From contig CM057482.1 in assembly GCA_030035585.1 (NCBI GenBank), positions 8,109,001-8,173,000 of the forward strand: a stretch of DNA of 64,000 nt, written 5' to 3'. A program made the position numbers and the translations under genes. This stretch comes from Dugong dugon. Taxonomy: Eukaryota; Chordata; Mammalia; Sirenia; Dugongidae. Under the pieces are notes generated by a model. It searched no databases, was not told where the DNA came from, and saw nothing but the letters and a program-made list of their open reading frames with translations. Position 1 is the stretch's first letter; each line of letters starts with the position of its first letter. Below, piece by piece: positions 1 to 11,939 of this stretch.

Positions 1-2342
1 TGGTCTCGGAATTAGTAAAAAGATTGGAGGGTGGAGGTATGTTTGACCTCCACCTGATAGGCGTCAGCTTGGGCTGTTGATTTGATTCCCTCTCCTCCCC
101 ATGAAGTTGGAGGAGGTCTGACGCCGTTGTGCCATTTTTACAGTCATGGTACTGTTGCTTTGACGGCATGTGCGGCCATCTCCCTACTGATGTGAGGGTC
201 TGTCTAATCCTCATCCCTTTCTGAGGATACTGATGTCTGTGTTTTAGGTCAGGTTCATTTTTCTACTGTATAACCGCCCTTTCAAAAAGAACCATAATTT
301 GTGTGTTTCTATGCGCACAAACTTGGTGCAGTGACGTCTGCATCCTTAGCTCTCTTTTCCGCTTGAAATGGTCAGAGTTAATAGCAGCATCTGCAGAAAT
401 CTATCGATTAACACAGCTATGAATCATTTATGCTACTACGGGCAGTGCAGTGAATTGATTTACAGGCTTTTGGGTGTAGGAGGAACACCAGACATCTGTA
501 GTCCATCCCTTTGCTCACTCTTGTTCCTGGTGGGACCTGCCGCTCACGGGTTCCCCACAGCTCAGTGGGGAAGGAAGGCATTAGAGAGGATGTAGTGGGA
601 TGAGATCAGGGACAGAAAGCATTCAGAGAACCACTGCAAGCCGGCCTTGGTCAGAAAGTCAAACTTACTTCCAGGACGGCTGGTGGCAAGCCATTGTTTG
701 CTACTCTAGAAATAGTCCACGGCATGATGTAATCTAGTAGTGTGGTTATTTCATGGAAAACAGAGGGGCCCTAGGGAGCAGCCAAACCACCTCCTTGCTC
801 TTGCACATTTGGCAGGGTATTTAAACAGAGGTTATTAAACTTTACCCTGTGGAGGCATATGTGACCTTGCAGGTTGAAGACAACCTTGTCTGTAAAGCTA
901 AGTTTATCTCAAAGGACCTTCCCTATCCAGATTCCATGCTGTTTTGTTCCCCTACATATGTGTCTTTATCCTTTTAAACACGAAGGGCCTGGTGATCTCT
1001 TCATCTCTGGGCTCTTGCGCTGTTTATTATTTGTTCCACACAGTTTGGCACATTATCGATCAGTTCTGTGGTTGTTTACAGTGAGGTGGACACAGAGGAA
1101 ATTTGGGAGTTGAATGGGGCCAGCATTCATCATCGTTAGGTCTGAGCCTGGGAATAAGGATGATCACAGGGCTATTGAGAGGTCTAAAATGCATTTAAAG
1201 TCCCAGTATGGCACCTTGACCAGTGTATGATGGCTCTGCAGGGTCTGGTCTCCTCGTGCTGCCGAGTTCCCCTGTGTGTGACACAGCACCTGAAACAGGT
1301 GCTCGGGTGCTCCCGAGGGCTTAGGAAGGGAAGTGGCTCCTATTCCAGGGAGGAAAGGGTCCCCTGACTGACCAAGCCTAAATAGTGGATCCTCCCAGCA
1401 ACAGCTGGGCTTGCACTTGTTGAACTCAGATTGAAGTCGTACTTCCCACTCTTCATTTTCTTTTGTAATTTGGAGGATTTGACAGTATGGTTGTGATTTA
1501 GACGTGGTTGTTACAGCCGCTGGAAGTTCTACGGTGGGAATATTTATTTATTTCCGGTGAGTGGCCAAGTCAGTGACTCTCTGATTGTGAAAATCTCTGT
1601 CTAGTATTAGCCTCTTTCTTTTGTGAGTGCATTGTCCTGTGGGGACATTGAGATTTTGGCCTCGATTCCAGTGAGCTTGCAATTTCAGAAGTTGATTTGG
1701 GATGAAGCCAGAGGCCATTAGTGGGGGGCATGGAGGTGATTGACATCTCTGTCTTTTAGCTGTCTCAGATTCAGCGTTATTCCTGGGGCAGGAACCCCCT
1801 GTGCTGGGATGGGAATTCTAATACTAAGCAAAGCAGGACCCCAGCTTTGGTGGCTGGACTTTAGACATGGGTGGAGTAATCTGGACAGTCGTCATTCACT
1901 CAGTTCAGACATGTTCTTGTATATTCACTCAGCAGGTACCCATAAAGAACTCACCTCCTGCTAGGCACTGTGTTGTCTGTCCCCGTTCATTCTCACCTTT
2001 ATACCTTTGCTTGCCTGTGTCCTCAGTCCTGTGTACCTTCAGGTCCCAGTTTAGGTCTCTCCTGAACTTGATTCTTGCCACCTCTCAGAGGTAGAAGGTA
2101 GATTTTAACATCTAGTTAATGCTGAATTAAAACCTGGGCATATGGTACACCTTGCCTTTTTAAACTGCTTGCATTTAAACTTGAGATAGAGAACGCATAG
2201 CCTCTGATCCTTGCATATCTTCCCCCTGTCCTTGCTATTGAGAACTTGGCAAGAGCATGGGCCCTGTCTGAATTCGGAAATGCAACTGAATGGTAGAGCT
2301 TTTTTTTTCTTTTTTCTTTTTATGGCATTAGACCTCTAAAAC
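1..2342. other. Mostly unassigned, probably intronic or intergenic DNA
   Basis: No convincing gene is visible. Open frames here are short (under about 80 codons), overlap on both strands and lack splice-site context or recognisable domains. A stretch near 1895-2095 (target-like text 'ctgctaggcactgtg' followed by 'aggtcccagtttaggtctctcctgaac') resembles decayed L2/MIR-class sequence but is too diverged to call firmly. Confidence 0.5.
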
Positions 2343-2556
2343 AAACCAGTTGCCATTGAGTTGAATTCGTCTCATGTGACCCCATGTGTTGCACAGTAGA
2401 CCTGCCCCATAGGGTTTTTGGCTATGACCTTTCAGAAGTAAATTGCCAGGCCTTTCTTCCGAGGTGCCTCTGGGTGGGTCCAAACCACCAGCTGTTCAAT
2501 TAGTTCGATAAGAGCGCATAACTGTCTGTGCCACCCCGGGTGGTAGGGTGTGGTTT
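2343..2556 (-). repeat. Afrotherian SINE, long-body type ('type B')
   Basis: Read on the - strand, this begins with a 'gggtggtgc' tRNA-like head and ends with the tail motif complementary to 'aaaccagttgccattgag'. The body shows 'ccatagggtttttggct' and 'gaagtaaattgccagg', which recur in the copies near 36.8 kb and 45.4 kb. A T-rich run at about 2300-2320 may be part of its A-rich tail, with extra sequence between. It is a tRNA-derived SINE and not an active RNA gene. Confidence 0.85.
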
Positions 2557-4184
2557 GTGCCTGAAGATGGAGGGGACACTGCTGGCTTCCTTCTCTGCTC
2601 TGGGAAGCCCTTCTGCAGCAAACTCTCTGGTCTTCTGGTCTCCCCAACCCCTCAGCCCTGCCTTGTCCTTGGCCTCCTGGATCACTACAGCACAAATTTT
2701 TGATCATCCTGCTTCTCTTTATGATTGATAACTCTCTTCTAAAATGGAGCTGTCACGGCAAGCAGCATGTGATGGGGGTGTACATCCCTTATCCCTTTAA
2801 AAGTTTAGCTCCTTGTGGCAGTTCCACCCATTTCTGTATCTTTTACATGCGGTACTCAGCAAATATGGGAAGCACCAATGGATGACTATTGCAGCGAATA
2901 CTTTTCTGAAGGAAGCAAGGCTATTTCTCTCTTTTGGAGAATGGCCTATGGAAACAAAGCCAGGTTTTGGGTATAGTCAGTTGGTGTGTGATGGAGAGCC
3001 TTGTTCTACAGTACTTTCTCTGTTTCCTGCTCATTCCATAGCCATGTTGCAGGACAGTGTTTCTGGATGTGTGCACTGTAGAGCCAGGGGTGTGTCAGAT
3101 GCTGGTGAGTGTAAAGGGTCCAGTACGAGCCGGGATGGATTCACCACGAAGCTATGCCATTTGAGCTTCAGGACCCCTTACATACAGGGTCCCCTCCCAG
3201 CCCCTGTCCCTAATTTTGTATTCATAATTTCATATTCTTAGTGAGGGCTCCACAAGACCCACACTCATCTCTGAATACAAGTAAGTAGAAAACACTGACT
3301 TAGATTATAATTAGGCTTTTTTTTTTTTAACTGCAGAGCTTGTCAGAGCCTTTAATGTATCAATCTCTGAAAAGAGGGATACAGTACTCTGTTGCCCCAA
3401 ATTTTATTTACAGAACACTATTTTTTTTAAGCAGAAGGATCTCACAGGACCCCTTCATGCAGCAGAGGTGAGGTATGTGTTAAGTACTCTCTGCATCAGA
3501 AAATTAGGGCATTAACTGCTCAGCTGGCTTGTACCAGCTCATGGAGCTGAAGGTGTATCTTTTCAACTCAGTATTCAGTGACAGCACGTTGATAGCTTAG
3601 ATTGGCTAGTGGGAATATTTACACCATGCAAATCTGCCAACTTGCCCACAGGGTGGACCTGACTTTTAGTTTAGTATTATCTACTCCTTGGATCAGTTTA
3701 TCAAGAGGGGATGCATTTTCACAACTGAGGGTGTGAATGACTTAAAAATCTTTAAGTAGAATCACATGAAAGGCCCACAGGCGACTTTGTTACTTTATTA
3801 AAGTACTTCTGTTTTTCTGAAAAATGGGTGTAATATTCCCTTTTAGTTAGCAGCTGAGTGCTTAACTACTCGCCACAAGGGCTTCTTCAAGGCCATAAAG
3901 AAGGATTTATTTTTCTCTTCTATAATTTTTATTCCCGTCTACCTCAAAAGAGACCTAATAAAAATCCACTAAAATTCCTAAACCCCAAACAAAAAGATTA
4001 AGGTGCCCTGGGAAGAGAAGAGGTGAGAGCAGAGTGTAAATGCACCTCTCTCATTTTCGCTGACCTCACGTGCTGATGGAGAGTGTGGGGATCATTTTAT
4101 AGGGCACCTATAGGAGGAGAATTTGGTTTCTGGCAGCTCATTGGTGTGAACAGTATTCACCATCCAGTCAACAAACCTTTACTG
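2557..4184. other. Unassigned sequence, no supported gene
   Basis: A 142-codon frame at 2813-3241 (+) has no recognisable domain, signal peptide or splice context and looks like a chance opening in moderately GC-rich DNA. Short T-runs occur near 3318 and 3421. I see no clear repeat family here. Confidence 0.5.
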
Positions 4185-4763
4185 AGCAGCTCAATGTCCA
4201 TGGAAGCAGCAGTAAAGAAATCAAACGACATATTGTATTGGGCACATCTGCTGCAAAAGATCTCTTTAAAGTTCTAAAAAGCAGAGATGCCACTTTGATA
4301 ACTAAGGTGTGCCTGACCCAAGCCATGGTCTTTTCAGTTGCCTCATATGCATATGAAAACTGGATAATGAAAAAGGAAGATAGAAGACTTGATGCATACA
4401 AATTGTGGTGTTGATGAAGAATATTAAATATACCAAGCACTACCAGAAGAATGAACAAATTAGTCTTAGAAGAAATATAACCAGAATACTCCTTAGTAAT
4501 GATGATGGTGAGATTTTGGCTCACTTACTTGGTACAGGTCATCAGTAAAAACCTAGAAAAGGACATCGTGGTTGGTAAAATAGAGGGTCAGCAAAAATGA
4601 GAGAGACCTTCAGTGAGATGGATTGACTCAATAACACAACGACTGACTCAAACATACCAACAATCAGGCAGATGGCACAGGACTGGGCAGTGTTTCGTTC
4701 TGTTGTATATGTGATTGCCATGAGTTGGAGCCGACTCGATGACAAGTATAACAACTAATGTAA
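4185..4763 (+). mobile_element. RTE/BovB-type LINE, 5'-truncated 3' end with degenerate reverse-transcriptase ORF
   Basis: The + strand encodes, with stops, the C-terminal part of an RTE-class ORF2: cues equivalent to 'AAKDLFKVLKS', 'DVTLRTK', 'AMVFS', 'ASYACES' and 'MLGKVEGQ' are visible, in the same order as BovB-like LINEs. It ends with 'gccatgagttggagccgactcg' followed by an (ACA)n-like tail, the tail shared with the SINEs of this window. Only about 0.6 kb remains, as is usual for 5'-truncated LINEs. In-frame stops make it a relic. Confidence 0.88.
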
Positions 4764-4990
4764 GCCTTGGGGTCTTAACAGTTAGGGGTGTGGTGGAGCA
4801 GGATGAACGTGTAAAGGAGACCGGGAAGGCTTGGCTAGAAAGGGAGAAGGGAAGCTTGGCAAGCCTTAAGGAGGGCAAGCTTAGGGATTTTAGATGGTAC
4901 TCAGAGAACAAGGACGAGGAGGACTGAGAAATGGCTTCTGTCTTTAATGACATATGGTCATTGGCAACCTTAGCTGTTTCCATGGAAGTG

Positions 4991-5509
4991 TGTTATGGAT
5001 TGAATTGTGTCCCCCCAGAATGTGTGTCAGCTCGGCTAGGCCATGATTTCCAGTATTATGTGGTTGTCTAATATTTTGTGATCTGGTGTGATTATCCTAT
5101 GTGTTGTAAATCCTAACCTCTATGTTAACAAGGCAACGTTAGAGGCAGTTATGTTAATGAAGCAGGACTCAATCTCAGGATTAGGTCGTATCTTGAGTCA
5201 ATCTCTTTTGAGATATAAAAGAGAGAATCGAGCAGAGAGGAGAGGGACCTCATGCCACCAAGTAAGAAGCACCAGGAGGGGAGCACATCCTTTGGACCCA
5301 GGGTCCCTGCATTGAGAAGCTCCTAGAACAAGGGACGATGGATGACAAGGGTCTTCCCCCAGAACTGACAGAGAGAGAAAGCATTCCTTGGGAGCTGGCA
5401 CCCTGAATTCTGACTTCTAGCCTCCTAAACTGTGATGGAATAAATTTCTGTTTGTTAAAACCATCCACTTGTGGTATTTTTGTTATAGCAGTATAAGATA
5501 ACTAAGACA
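4991..5509 (+). mobile_element. Solo LTR, ERVL-MaLR-like (MLT1-like)
   Basis: The element starts TGTTATGGATTG and ends CTAAGACA, giving the TG...CA ends of an LTR. It has 'gagatataaaagagag' at about 5211, which could be a TATA box, and 'gatggaataaatttctg' near 5430, a polyadenylation-type signal. No internal retroviral genes follow. The 5 bp upstream are aagtg; aggtg lies just beyond the second LTR inserted at its 3' edge (6074-6078), which restores a 4/5 target duplication. MaLR assignment rests on remembered family layout; an afrotherian-specific subfamily is likely. Confidence 0.85.
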
Positions 5510-5512
5510 AGT

Positions 5513-6071
5513 TGTCTTAGGCTGGGTTCTCTAGAGAAACAAAACCAGTAAAGCGTATAAATATATATAGATATTTATGTCAAGACAATGACTCATGTGG
5601 TTGTAGAGACTTCCCAAGTCTGTGGGTCAGGCTGGAGACTTCTGATTCACATAGCCACAGGGGCTGGAGAACCCAAGATTGGCAGGTCAGACAGCAGGGC
5701 TGTTTCTCACAGGTTACGAAGACTGAGGAATCCCAAGATTGGCAGGTAAGACGACAGGTAAGTTGCTAGCTCAAGTCCCAAGAACAGGAGGTCAGATGAG
5801 TAGGGGCCAGCTGCAGGATCCAGAGCAAGCAAAAGCCCACAAGCCTTGCCAGAAAGTCCCCTTATATTCAGTGCAGGCCACATCCCTGGGGAAGCTCCCT
5901 TTCAACTGTTTGGCTACTCAAAGCGGATCCTGTCATGGAGGTAATCACGTTGTATCAAATCTCATCATGGACGTGATTACATCATTATACGACTGCCAAA
6001 CTACATCATAACTGCCAAAATCACTGAGAATCATGGCCCAGCCAAATTGACACACAACCTTAATGATCACA
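5513..6071 (-). mobile_element. Solo LTR, ERVL (MLT2-like), reverse orientation
   Basis: On the + strand it opens 'tgtcttaggctgggttctct' and closes 'ccttaatgatcaca'. Read in reverse this gives TGTGATCA...CCTAAGACA, with the 'gagaacccag' 3' end of MLT2-type LTRs. An AT-rich 'tataaatatatatag' stretch lies near 5556. The flanks caagt (5508-5512) and caagg (6072-6076) form a 4/5 target duplication. A shorter relative lies at 40654-41105. No internal ERV sequence is present. Confidence 0.83.
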
Positions 6072-6454
6072 CAAGGTGACAAAATCCAGTGTGGACCATG
6101 TCTTGAGATGACCTTATCCTGTGGATGGTGTGGTACTTGGCTATAACGTAAGGCAAGAAATAAGTTCAGTAAAAGAAGCATAGCAGTAATAGTTATTTGA
6201 TTTTTTATAGGGCCTTTGTCTTGAAACTTTTGTGAATTCCCAAACTTGTGAATACTGCCCTAGTATATAAATAATTTATCTCATAAAATTAAATAATGTA
6301 TACTTTGAAAAGTTTGAGTGAGTCAGTATTTTCCACTTTCTGAAGAACCATTATTTCTTAGTCCTCCTCACTTTGTCTCCACTTCCAACACCAGCGTAAG
6401 GCTGTTAGTAACTAGTTAAGTCAACAATTCTTTTTTTTTTTTATTTTTTATTTT

Positions 6455-7259
6455 TTTTTTATATTTTATTGTACTTCAGGTGAAAGCTAACAGAGCAAAT
6501 AGTTTCTCATGAAATAGTAGTACACATGTTGTTCTATGACATTGGTTAACAACCCCACAACGTATTAAGCCTCTAAATTCTCAACCTTTTTTTTTTGATG
6601 AAAATTACAGATGGCCAAAGATACACCGTTTCAAAAATTTCTACATTCACAGTTCAGTGACATTGACTACGCTCTTCCAACTGTGCTGTTATTCTCACTT
6701 AAGATGAAGGCTTACAGAACAAAATAGTTTTTCATTTAACAGTTACTACACATGTTGCCCTATGACAGTGGTTAACAATCTCACAGCACATCAAGAATAT
6801 CCTTACTCCACCTTGTGTTCCCTATCACCAGGGGGCTTCCTTGTCCCCTTCTGTCTTCTGGACCTTGTCAGTGGACTATTGTACCTCTTTAGTCTCATTT
6901 GTTTATTTATTTATTTATTTATTTTTTAAATTTTATTTAAACACCATTTCAAAACTTTTTACTTACACATTTAAGTGATATTGACTATGCTCTTCCAATT
7001 GTGCTGCCATTCTCGCCCAAGATGAAGGCTTACAGGACAAAACAGCCTCCCATTTAATAGTTACTACAAATGTTGCCCTATAGCAGTGGTCAACAATCTC
7101 ACAATACATCGACAGTGTCCTTATTCAATTTGTGTTCCTTATCATCGGTTTCCTACTCTCCCTCTGCCTTCTGGCCCTTGTTACCGGACTCCTGTACCTT
7201 GTTAGTCCCATTTAGTTTTACTGGGCTGTCCATTCCCAGGCTTAACATCGAACCTCGAA
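6455..7259 (-). repeat. Tandem repeats inside an L1 3' UTR (about 318 bp period)
   Basis: Two similar blocks follow each other at 6624-6941 and 6942-7259, in register from 'caccrtttcaaaa' through 'ttgactaygctcttcca', 'gatgaaggcttacag' and 'ttactaca.atgttgcccta'. A third, shortened copy occupies about 6455-6623 ('gaaagctaacagagcaaatag', 'tacacatgttgttctatgac'). The (ttta)n stretch at 6901-6930 lies at one unit boundary. Confidence 0.8.
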
Positions 7260-7877
7260 GGTAACTTCACCTCTGAGCTGAAAGGGTGTCTGGGGGCCAC
7301 ACTCTCGAGGTTTCTCTAGTATTCTTTAGGCCAGTAAATCTGGTCTTCTTTTTTTTTTGGGGGGGAGTTAAAATTATGCTCTACATCCTACTCCAGCTCT
7401 GCCCAGAACCCTCTGTTGTGATCCTGGTCAGAGGAGTCATTGGTGGTAGCCGGGCACCATCCAGCTGTACTGGGCTCAGTCCCGTGGAGGCCTTGGTAGC
7501 TGTGGACCATTAGTCCTTCGGACTAATCTTTTCCTTGTATCCTGTTCTCTTCGTTCTCCCTTGTTCCCGAAGGGATGAGATCAGTGGAGTATCTTAGATG
7601 GCCGCTCATAGGCTTTTAAGACCCCAGACACTACTCACCAAGGTAGAATGTAGAGCATTATCTTTATAAGTAGTGTCATGCCAATTGAGCTAGATGTTCC
7701 CCGAGATCATGGTCCCCAGAGCCCTCCGTCCAACAACTCAGTCCCTCGGGGGGTTTGGATGTGTCTATAGGGCCTCCATGACCTTTCCTTGTGCAGGTTG
7801 TGTTAGTTTCCCCTGTACTATGTACTATCTCACCTCTCACCCAAGTTACCACTTACCTATTACCTATTTAGTATTCC

Positions 7878-7893
7878 TCCCCCCCCCCCCCCA
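7878..7893. repeat. Homopolymer C tract
   Basis: An uninterrupted run of about 15 C residues lies just downstream of the ORF2 fragment in the L1 3' UTR (G-run in the L1 sense orientation). Its exact length may vary or be a sequencing artefact. Confidence 0.9.
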
Positions 7894-7949
7894 TCCCTGG
7901 TAACCAACAAGGATTGTTACATTTTGCATGTGAATTTTTTCATGGGTTT

Positions 7950-8546
7950 TTACAATAGAGGTCTCATACAATATTTGTCCTTTTGTGATTGACTTATTTC
8001 ACTCAGCATGATGTCCTCCAGTTTCATCCATGTTATGAGATGGTTCACAGATTCATTGTTGTTCTTTCTCGTTGCATAGTACTCCATTGTGTGTATGTAC
8101 CATAGTTTGTGTATCCATTCATCTGTTGATGGACATTGAGGTTGTTTCCATCGTTTTGCTATTGTGAATAATGCTGCCATGAACATAGGTGTGCATATGT
8201 CTATTCGAGTGATGACTCTTATTTCTCTAGGATATATTCCTAGGAGTGGGATTGCTGGATCGAATGGTACGTCTATTTCTAGCTTTCTGAGGAAACACCA
8301 TATCATTTTCCAAAATGGTTGTATCATTTTGCATTCCCACCAGCAGTGTATAAGAGTTCCCATCTCCCCGCAGCCCCTCCAACATTTGTTATTTCCAGTG
8401 TTTTTGATTCGTGCCAGTAATGCCGGGGTGAGATGGTATCTCATTGTGGTTTTAATTTGCATTTCTCTAATGGCTAGTGATCGCGAGCATTTCCTCATGT
8501 GTCTGTTGGACATTTGAATGTCTTCCTTGGTGAAGTGTCTGTTCAT
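7950..8546 (-). pseudogene. L1 ORF2p C-terminal fragment
   Basis: This 198-codon open frame matches the end of L1 ORF2p: it begins [12 protein letters not shown], continues through '[19 protein letters not shown]' (the Cys/His-rich C-terminal motif), then '[10 protein letters not shown]', '[19 protein letters not shown]' and '[12 protein letters not shown]'. The endonuclease and reverse-transcriptase domains are missing because the element is truncated at 8638, so it cannot act as an enzyme. Its openness supports a fairly recent origin. Confidence 0.93.
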
Positions 8547-8858
8547 TTCCTTTGCCCATTTTTTGATAGGATTGGTTGTCTTCTTGTTGTAGAGGTGTTG
8601 GATTTTCTTGTAGATTATGGAGATTAGACCTTTGCCTGTAAGTCAACAATTCTTAACCACAGTGTCCTGACTTACTAATGTGTCACCACAAGTTGTGAGG
8701 AATGTTGAAGTAATTTGCTACTAATTAGTGACTAAGGCACTAAATCTTGGGGATGATTTACTGAAAAATAGAAAGCAAGGTAATTTCTATAATAAAGTTG
8801 CTTTTCCCTTCTGTGTATTCCAGTATGCTTCTTGAGTGGGTGAAAGGGGTAGACATAG

Positions 8859-9371
8859 TGTTATGGATTGAATTGTGTCCCCCCAGAATATGTCAACTTG
8901 GCTAGGCCATGATTCCCAGTATTATGTGATTGTCCACCATTTTGTCATCTGATGTGATTTTCCTATGTGTTGTAAATCCTGCCTCTATGTTAATGAGGTA
9001 GAATTAGTGGCAGTTATGTTAATGAGGCCGGACTCAATCTACAAGATTAGGTTGTGTCTTAAGTCAGTCTCTTTTGAGATATAAAAGAGAGAAGGAAGCA
9101 GAGAGACGTGGGGACCTCATACCACCAAGAAAGGAGAGCAAGGAGAATAGCAGGTCCTTTGGATCCAGAGTCCCTGTGCTGAGAAGCTCCTTGACCAGCG
9201 AAGATTGATGACAAGGACCTACCCCCAGAGCTGAAAGAGAAAGCCTTCTCCTGGAGTTGACACCCTGAATTCGGACTCCTAGCCTCTTAGACTGTGAGAG
9301 AATAGACTTCTCTTTGGTAAAGCCACCCACTTGTGGGATTTCTGTTACAACAGTGCTAGGTGACTGAGACA
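8859..9371 (+). mobile_element. Solo LTR, ERVL-MaLR-like, same family as the copy at 4991
   Basis: It starts TGTTATGGATTG and ends GACTGAGACA and is colinear over its whole length with the copy at 4991-5509, including the 'gagatataaaagagag' segment near 9075 and the A-rich 'gagaatagacttctc' region near 9297. Flanks catag and cagtt do not form a clear 5 bp duplication. A 192-codon - strand frame across its 3' half is a by-product of the repeat. Confidence 0.87.
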
Positions 9372-9609
9372 CAGTTAGCTGCTGCTGGAGGTGCACGTGG
9401 TGCTTGCTGACTACTGCCAAGGGGACATGGGGTTGTGTTGCGTTGACTGTCATCTGCGGTGTTTGGCGTGTCTGTGCAGGGGTGGGTGGGTGTGCATGAG
9501 TGTGTGGGTAGGTGGTGAAGGAGAAAGGGTTGAGAACAACTGGACTGTAGTAACGAACTACAAAGTTCAAAGAACTGCGATTTATGCTTTGGCAAAATGA
9601 CAGTTTCTG

Positions 9610-10490
9610 CATTATCATGATATGTATCACAACTTTTGCCAATTCAACTTTTTACAGGTGTACAACTTATTGACATCAATTACAATAATTGGCTGTGCAA
9701 CTCTGCCCTTAATCAATGCAATTTTTCCATCACCATTAATCTGCCTATCTCCTTCTCTCCTGCCCCTGGTAACTACTAGTAAACTTGGGTCTCTATACAT
9801 TTGCCTTTTCTTGTCTTTTTATATAAGTGAGGTCCTACAGTATTTGTCCTTTTGTGATTGACTTATTTCACTCAGCATAATGCCTTCAAGTTCCATCCAT
9901 ACTGTAGCATGTATCAAGACTTTGTTTCTTCTACTGGCTGAGTAGTATTCCATTGTGTGTATGTACCACATTTTGTTTATCCATTCATCTGTTGATGGGC
10001 ATTTAGATTGTTTCCACCATTTCGCTATTGTGAATAGTGCTGCAGTGAACATTGGTGTACAAGTCTCTGTTTGAGTCTCTGCCTTCAAGTCTTTTGGGTA
10101 TATACCTAGAAGTAGAATTACTGGGTCATATGATAGTTCTATTTTTAGTTTTTTCAGGAACTGCTGCACTGTTTTCCCCAACGACTGTACCATTTTGCAT
10201 TCCCATCAGCAACGGATAAGGGTTCCAATTTCCCCACATCTCTTGCCAGCATTTGTTATTTTCTCTGTGTGTGTGTTTTATCTTAGCCATCCTAGTGGGA
10301 GTGAAATGGTATCTTACTGTGGTTTTGATTTGTATCTCTCTGATGACTAATGATGTTGAGCATCTTTTCGTGTATTTGGTGGCCATTTGAATGTCCTCTT
10401 TGGTGAAATGTCTATTCAAGTCCTTTGCCCATTTAATGATTGGATTGTTTGTCTTTCTGTTGTTAATCTTCTTGATATTCTTGATACTGA
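9610..10490 (-). mobile_element. Older LINE-1 3' portion, reverse orientation
   Basis: The - strand encodes, in two overlapping broken frames (10419-10126 and 10193-9819), the L1 ORF2p C-terminus with '[12 protein letters not shown]', '[19 protein letters not shown]', 'ILLLGIYPKDLK' and '[19 protein letters not shown]'. The 3' UTR follows to about 9610 ('caacttttgccaattcaac'). It is more diverged than the L1 at 6433-8638 and has frameshifts, so it is a dead, older copy. Confidence 0.9.
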
Positions 10491-10729
10491 GCCTCTGAAG
10501 CCTTGAAAAATCCTAATAGGCATTCTGGATTCTTGAAAGAGTGCTTAACTCCTGTTTAACAAGCTTTAGTAGTGCTTGCATGTTCTTTTTGTATTTCAAT
10601 TCTTTGGACTTGGTAGTTGACTGTCATACTGTGTGTGGTATTCAGATCACTAACATAGCCTCTATTCCTTTACCTGAGGGAAAACTGGTTGGAGCCTGGA
10701 AGAGTAAGTAAGGCTTATAACAGAAGGAA

Positions 10730-10850
10730 TGCTAGATAGGAAGTCAGAAGACCTGGGTTCTAGTCATGATTCTGTTGTTAACTTTCTGTAACTTTGGATA
10801 ATCCATTTTATATCTCTGGACTTCAGTTTCCTTACATATATATATATAGA
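10730..10850 (+). repeat. MIR element
   Basis: Shows the MIR core order: 'gaagtcagaagacctgggttctag', then 'aactttggataatcc', then 'ctctggacttcagtttcctta'. It ends in a short (TA)n run at about 10838-10848. MIR is an ancient pan-mammalian tRNA-derived SINE. Confidence 0.85.
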
Positions 10851-11504
10851 AAAAAAATGAATGGAACCCTATTTGATAATCTCTAAGGTTTAATTTTTTT
10901 ATATTCCAAGATACATCTGTAGTTTTTACCATTGGATATAGCACTTCCAAATTAAATAAAAAATTTCATGAGTGTCTCTACATGAGTGTCTGCTATGTAA
11001 GGGTTGGACTCAGGGCTTCAAGGAATTCAGAGTCATTGTAAGACATGTTCCTGGTTTAAATGAATTTTCTACTTAACGATAATGTGTACTTGCTCACAAA
11101 GCTAACTAACACAAGATTAAGTAACCATTCAAGTCCGTTAAATAGCAAGCTAAAGGCATGACGTAATTAGTTGTTAGATGAGTGGAAAGAGCAGCATTTC
11201 CTAAACTTTTCCATACATCATTAATCCTGCAGGATGGTAATAGGTTTTCCTTGACAAATGGGTTCCTAGGTCAGTTTTTAGAAAATGGTAGGTCAAACAG
11301 AATTAAACAGTTTATTTATTAAAGACCTTCTTGGAGCCTTCAGTAAGCTAATTTCCATAAGGAATGCATATCTGCATAATCCTTGGTCTTCCAGGTTTTA
11401 TTGTCCAAGAAGAACCCCCCCCCCTTTTTTTTTGAGCATAGACTACTCGCTAATTGAATGGAACACAATTTGGGAACTTGCTGTTAGTGGTAAGTGTGTT
11501 AGGA
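10851..11504. other. AT-rich unassigned stretch
   Basis: No gene or clear repeat is visible. It contains mixed homopolymers at about 11417-11434 (C-run followed by T-run). Open frames are short and unsupported. Confidence 0.5.
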
Positions 11505-11645
11505 GTTTATGATGGGGAGAGGTGGCTTCAACCGGGATGACCAGGGGAGCTTTTATGGAGGTGGTGGGCTTTAACTGAGTCTTGGGAAGTATTTATGTAG
11601 CTGCAGAGGATAGGGAGGGAGTGTATGGAAATAGGCTGTTGTTGA
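11505..11645 (-). repeat. Probable L2 LINE fragment (reverse)
   Basis: The order 'gagaggtggcttcaac...ggtgggctttaactgagtcttgggaag' matches the reverse of the common L2 3' segment ('gtgacatttgagctgagccttgaagg' in other copies). Divergence is high, so this is a moderate call. Confidence 0.5.
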
Positions 11646-11939
11646 ATTGTCAGGGCAAGTTAATGGGATGGAGCAAAGGACCCCTGACAATGTCTTCAAA
11701 TTCTCTAAGGCTTGTCTTCCTCCTGAGTTCTCCTTTGATAGTCAACCCCTCTCAAGTTCCAAGTCTCCCACGAGCAAGAGGGGAACGCTGACTTCCCTGC
11801 CACCGCCCCTCACTCACGTGCTTTTCTATTTTTGCTCCCACTGTCTCCAATAGCAACAAGCTGATTTCTAGTCTCACGCTGCCTGACATGCTGCTATGCA
11901 GGGGCTTATGGGACCGAAATGAACTTGGCTGTGCCTCGC

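Larger units (their letters stand above)
6433..8638 (-). mobile_element. LINE-1, 5'-truncated, with target-site duplication
   Basis: The L1 3' poly-A appears as T-runs from 6431. The 3' UTR extends to about 7940, and a C-terminal ORF2 fragment runs from 8546 down to 7950. A perfect 16 bp direct repeat, taagtcaacaattctt, flanks it at 6417-6432 and 8639-8654. In the L1 sense orientation the junction reads ggtt/aaga, compatible with L1 endonuclease nicking. The intact flanks suggest a relatively young insertion. Confidence 0.95.

Noticed and set aside
7950..8546. 198-codon open frame that could be taken for a host gene
   Set aside because: It is the L1 ORF2p C-terminus inside a truncated L1 with target duplications.
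9064..9642. 192-codon - strand frame
   Set aside because: It runs through the MaLR-like LTR and adjacent sequence; related LTR copies give similar chance peptides in the same frame.
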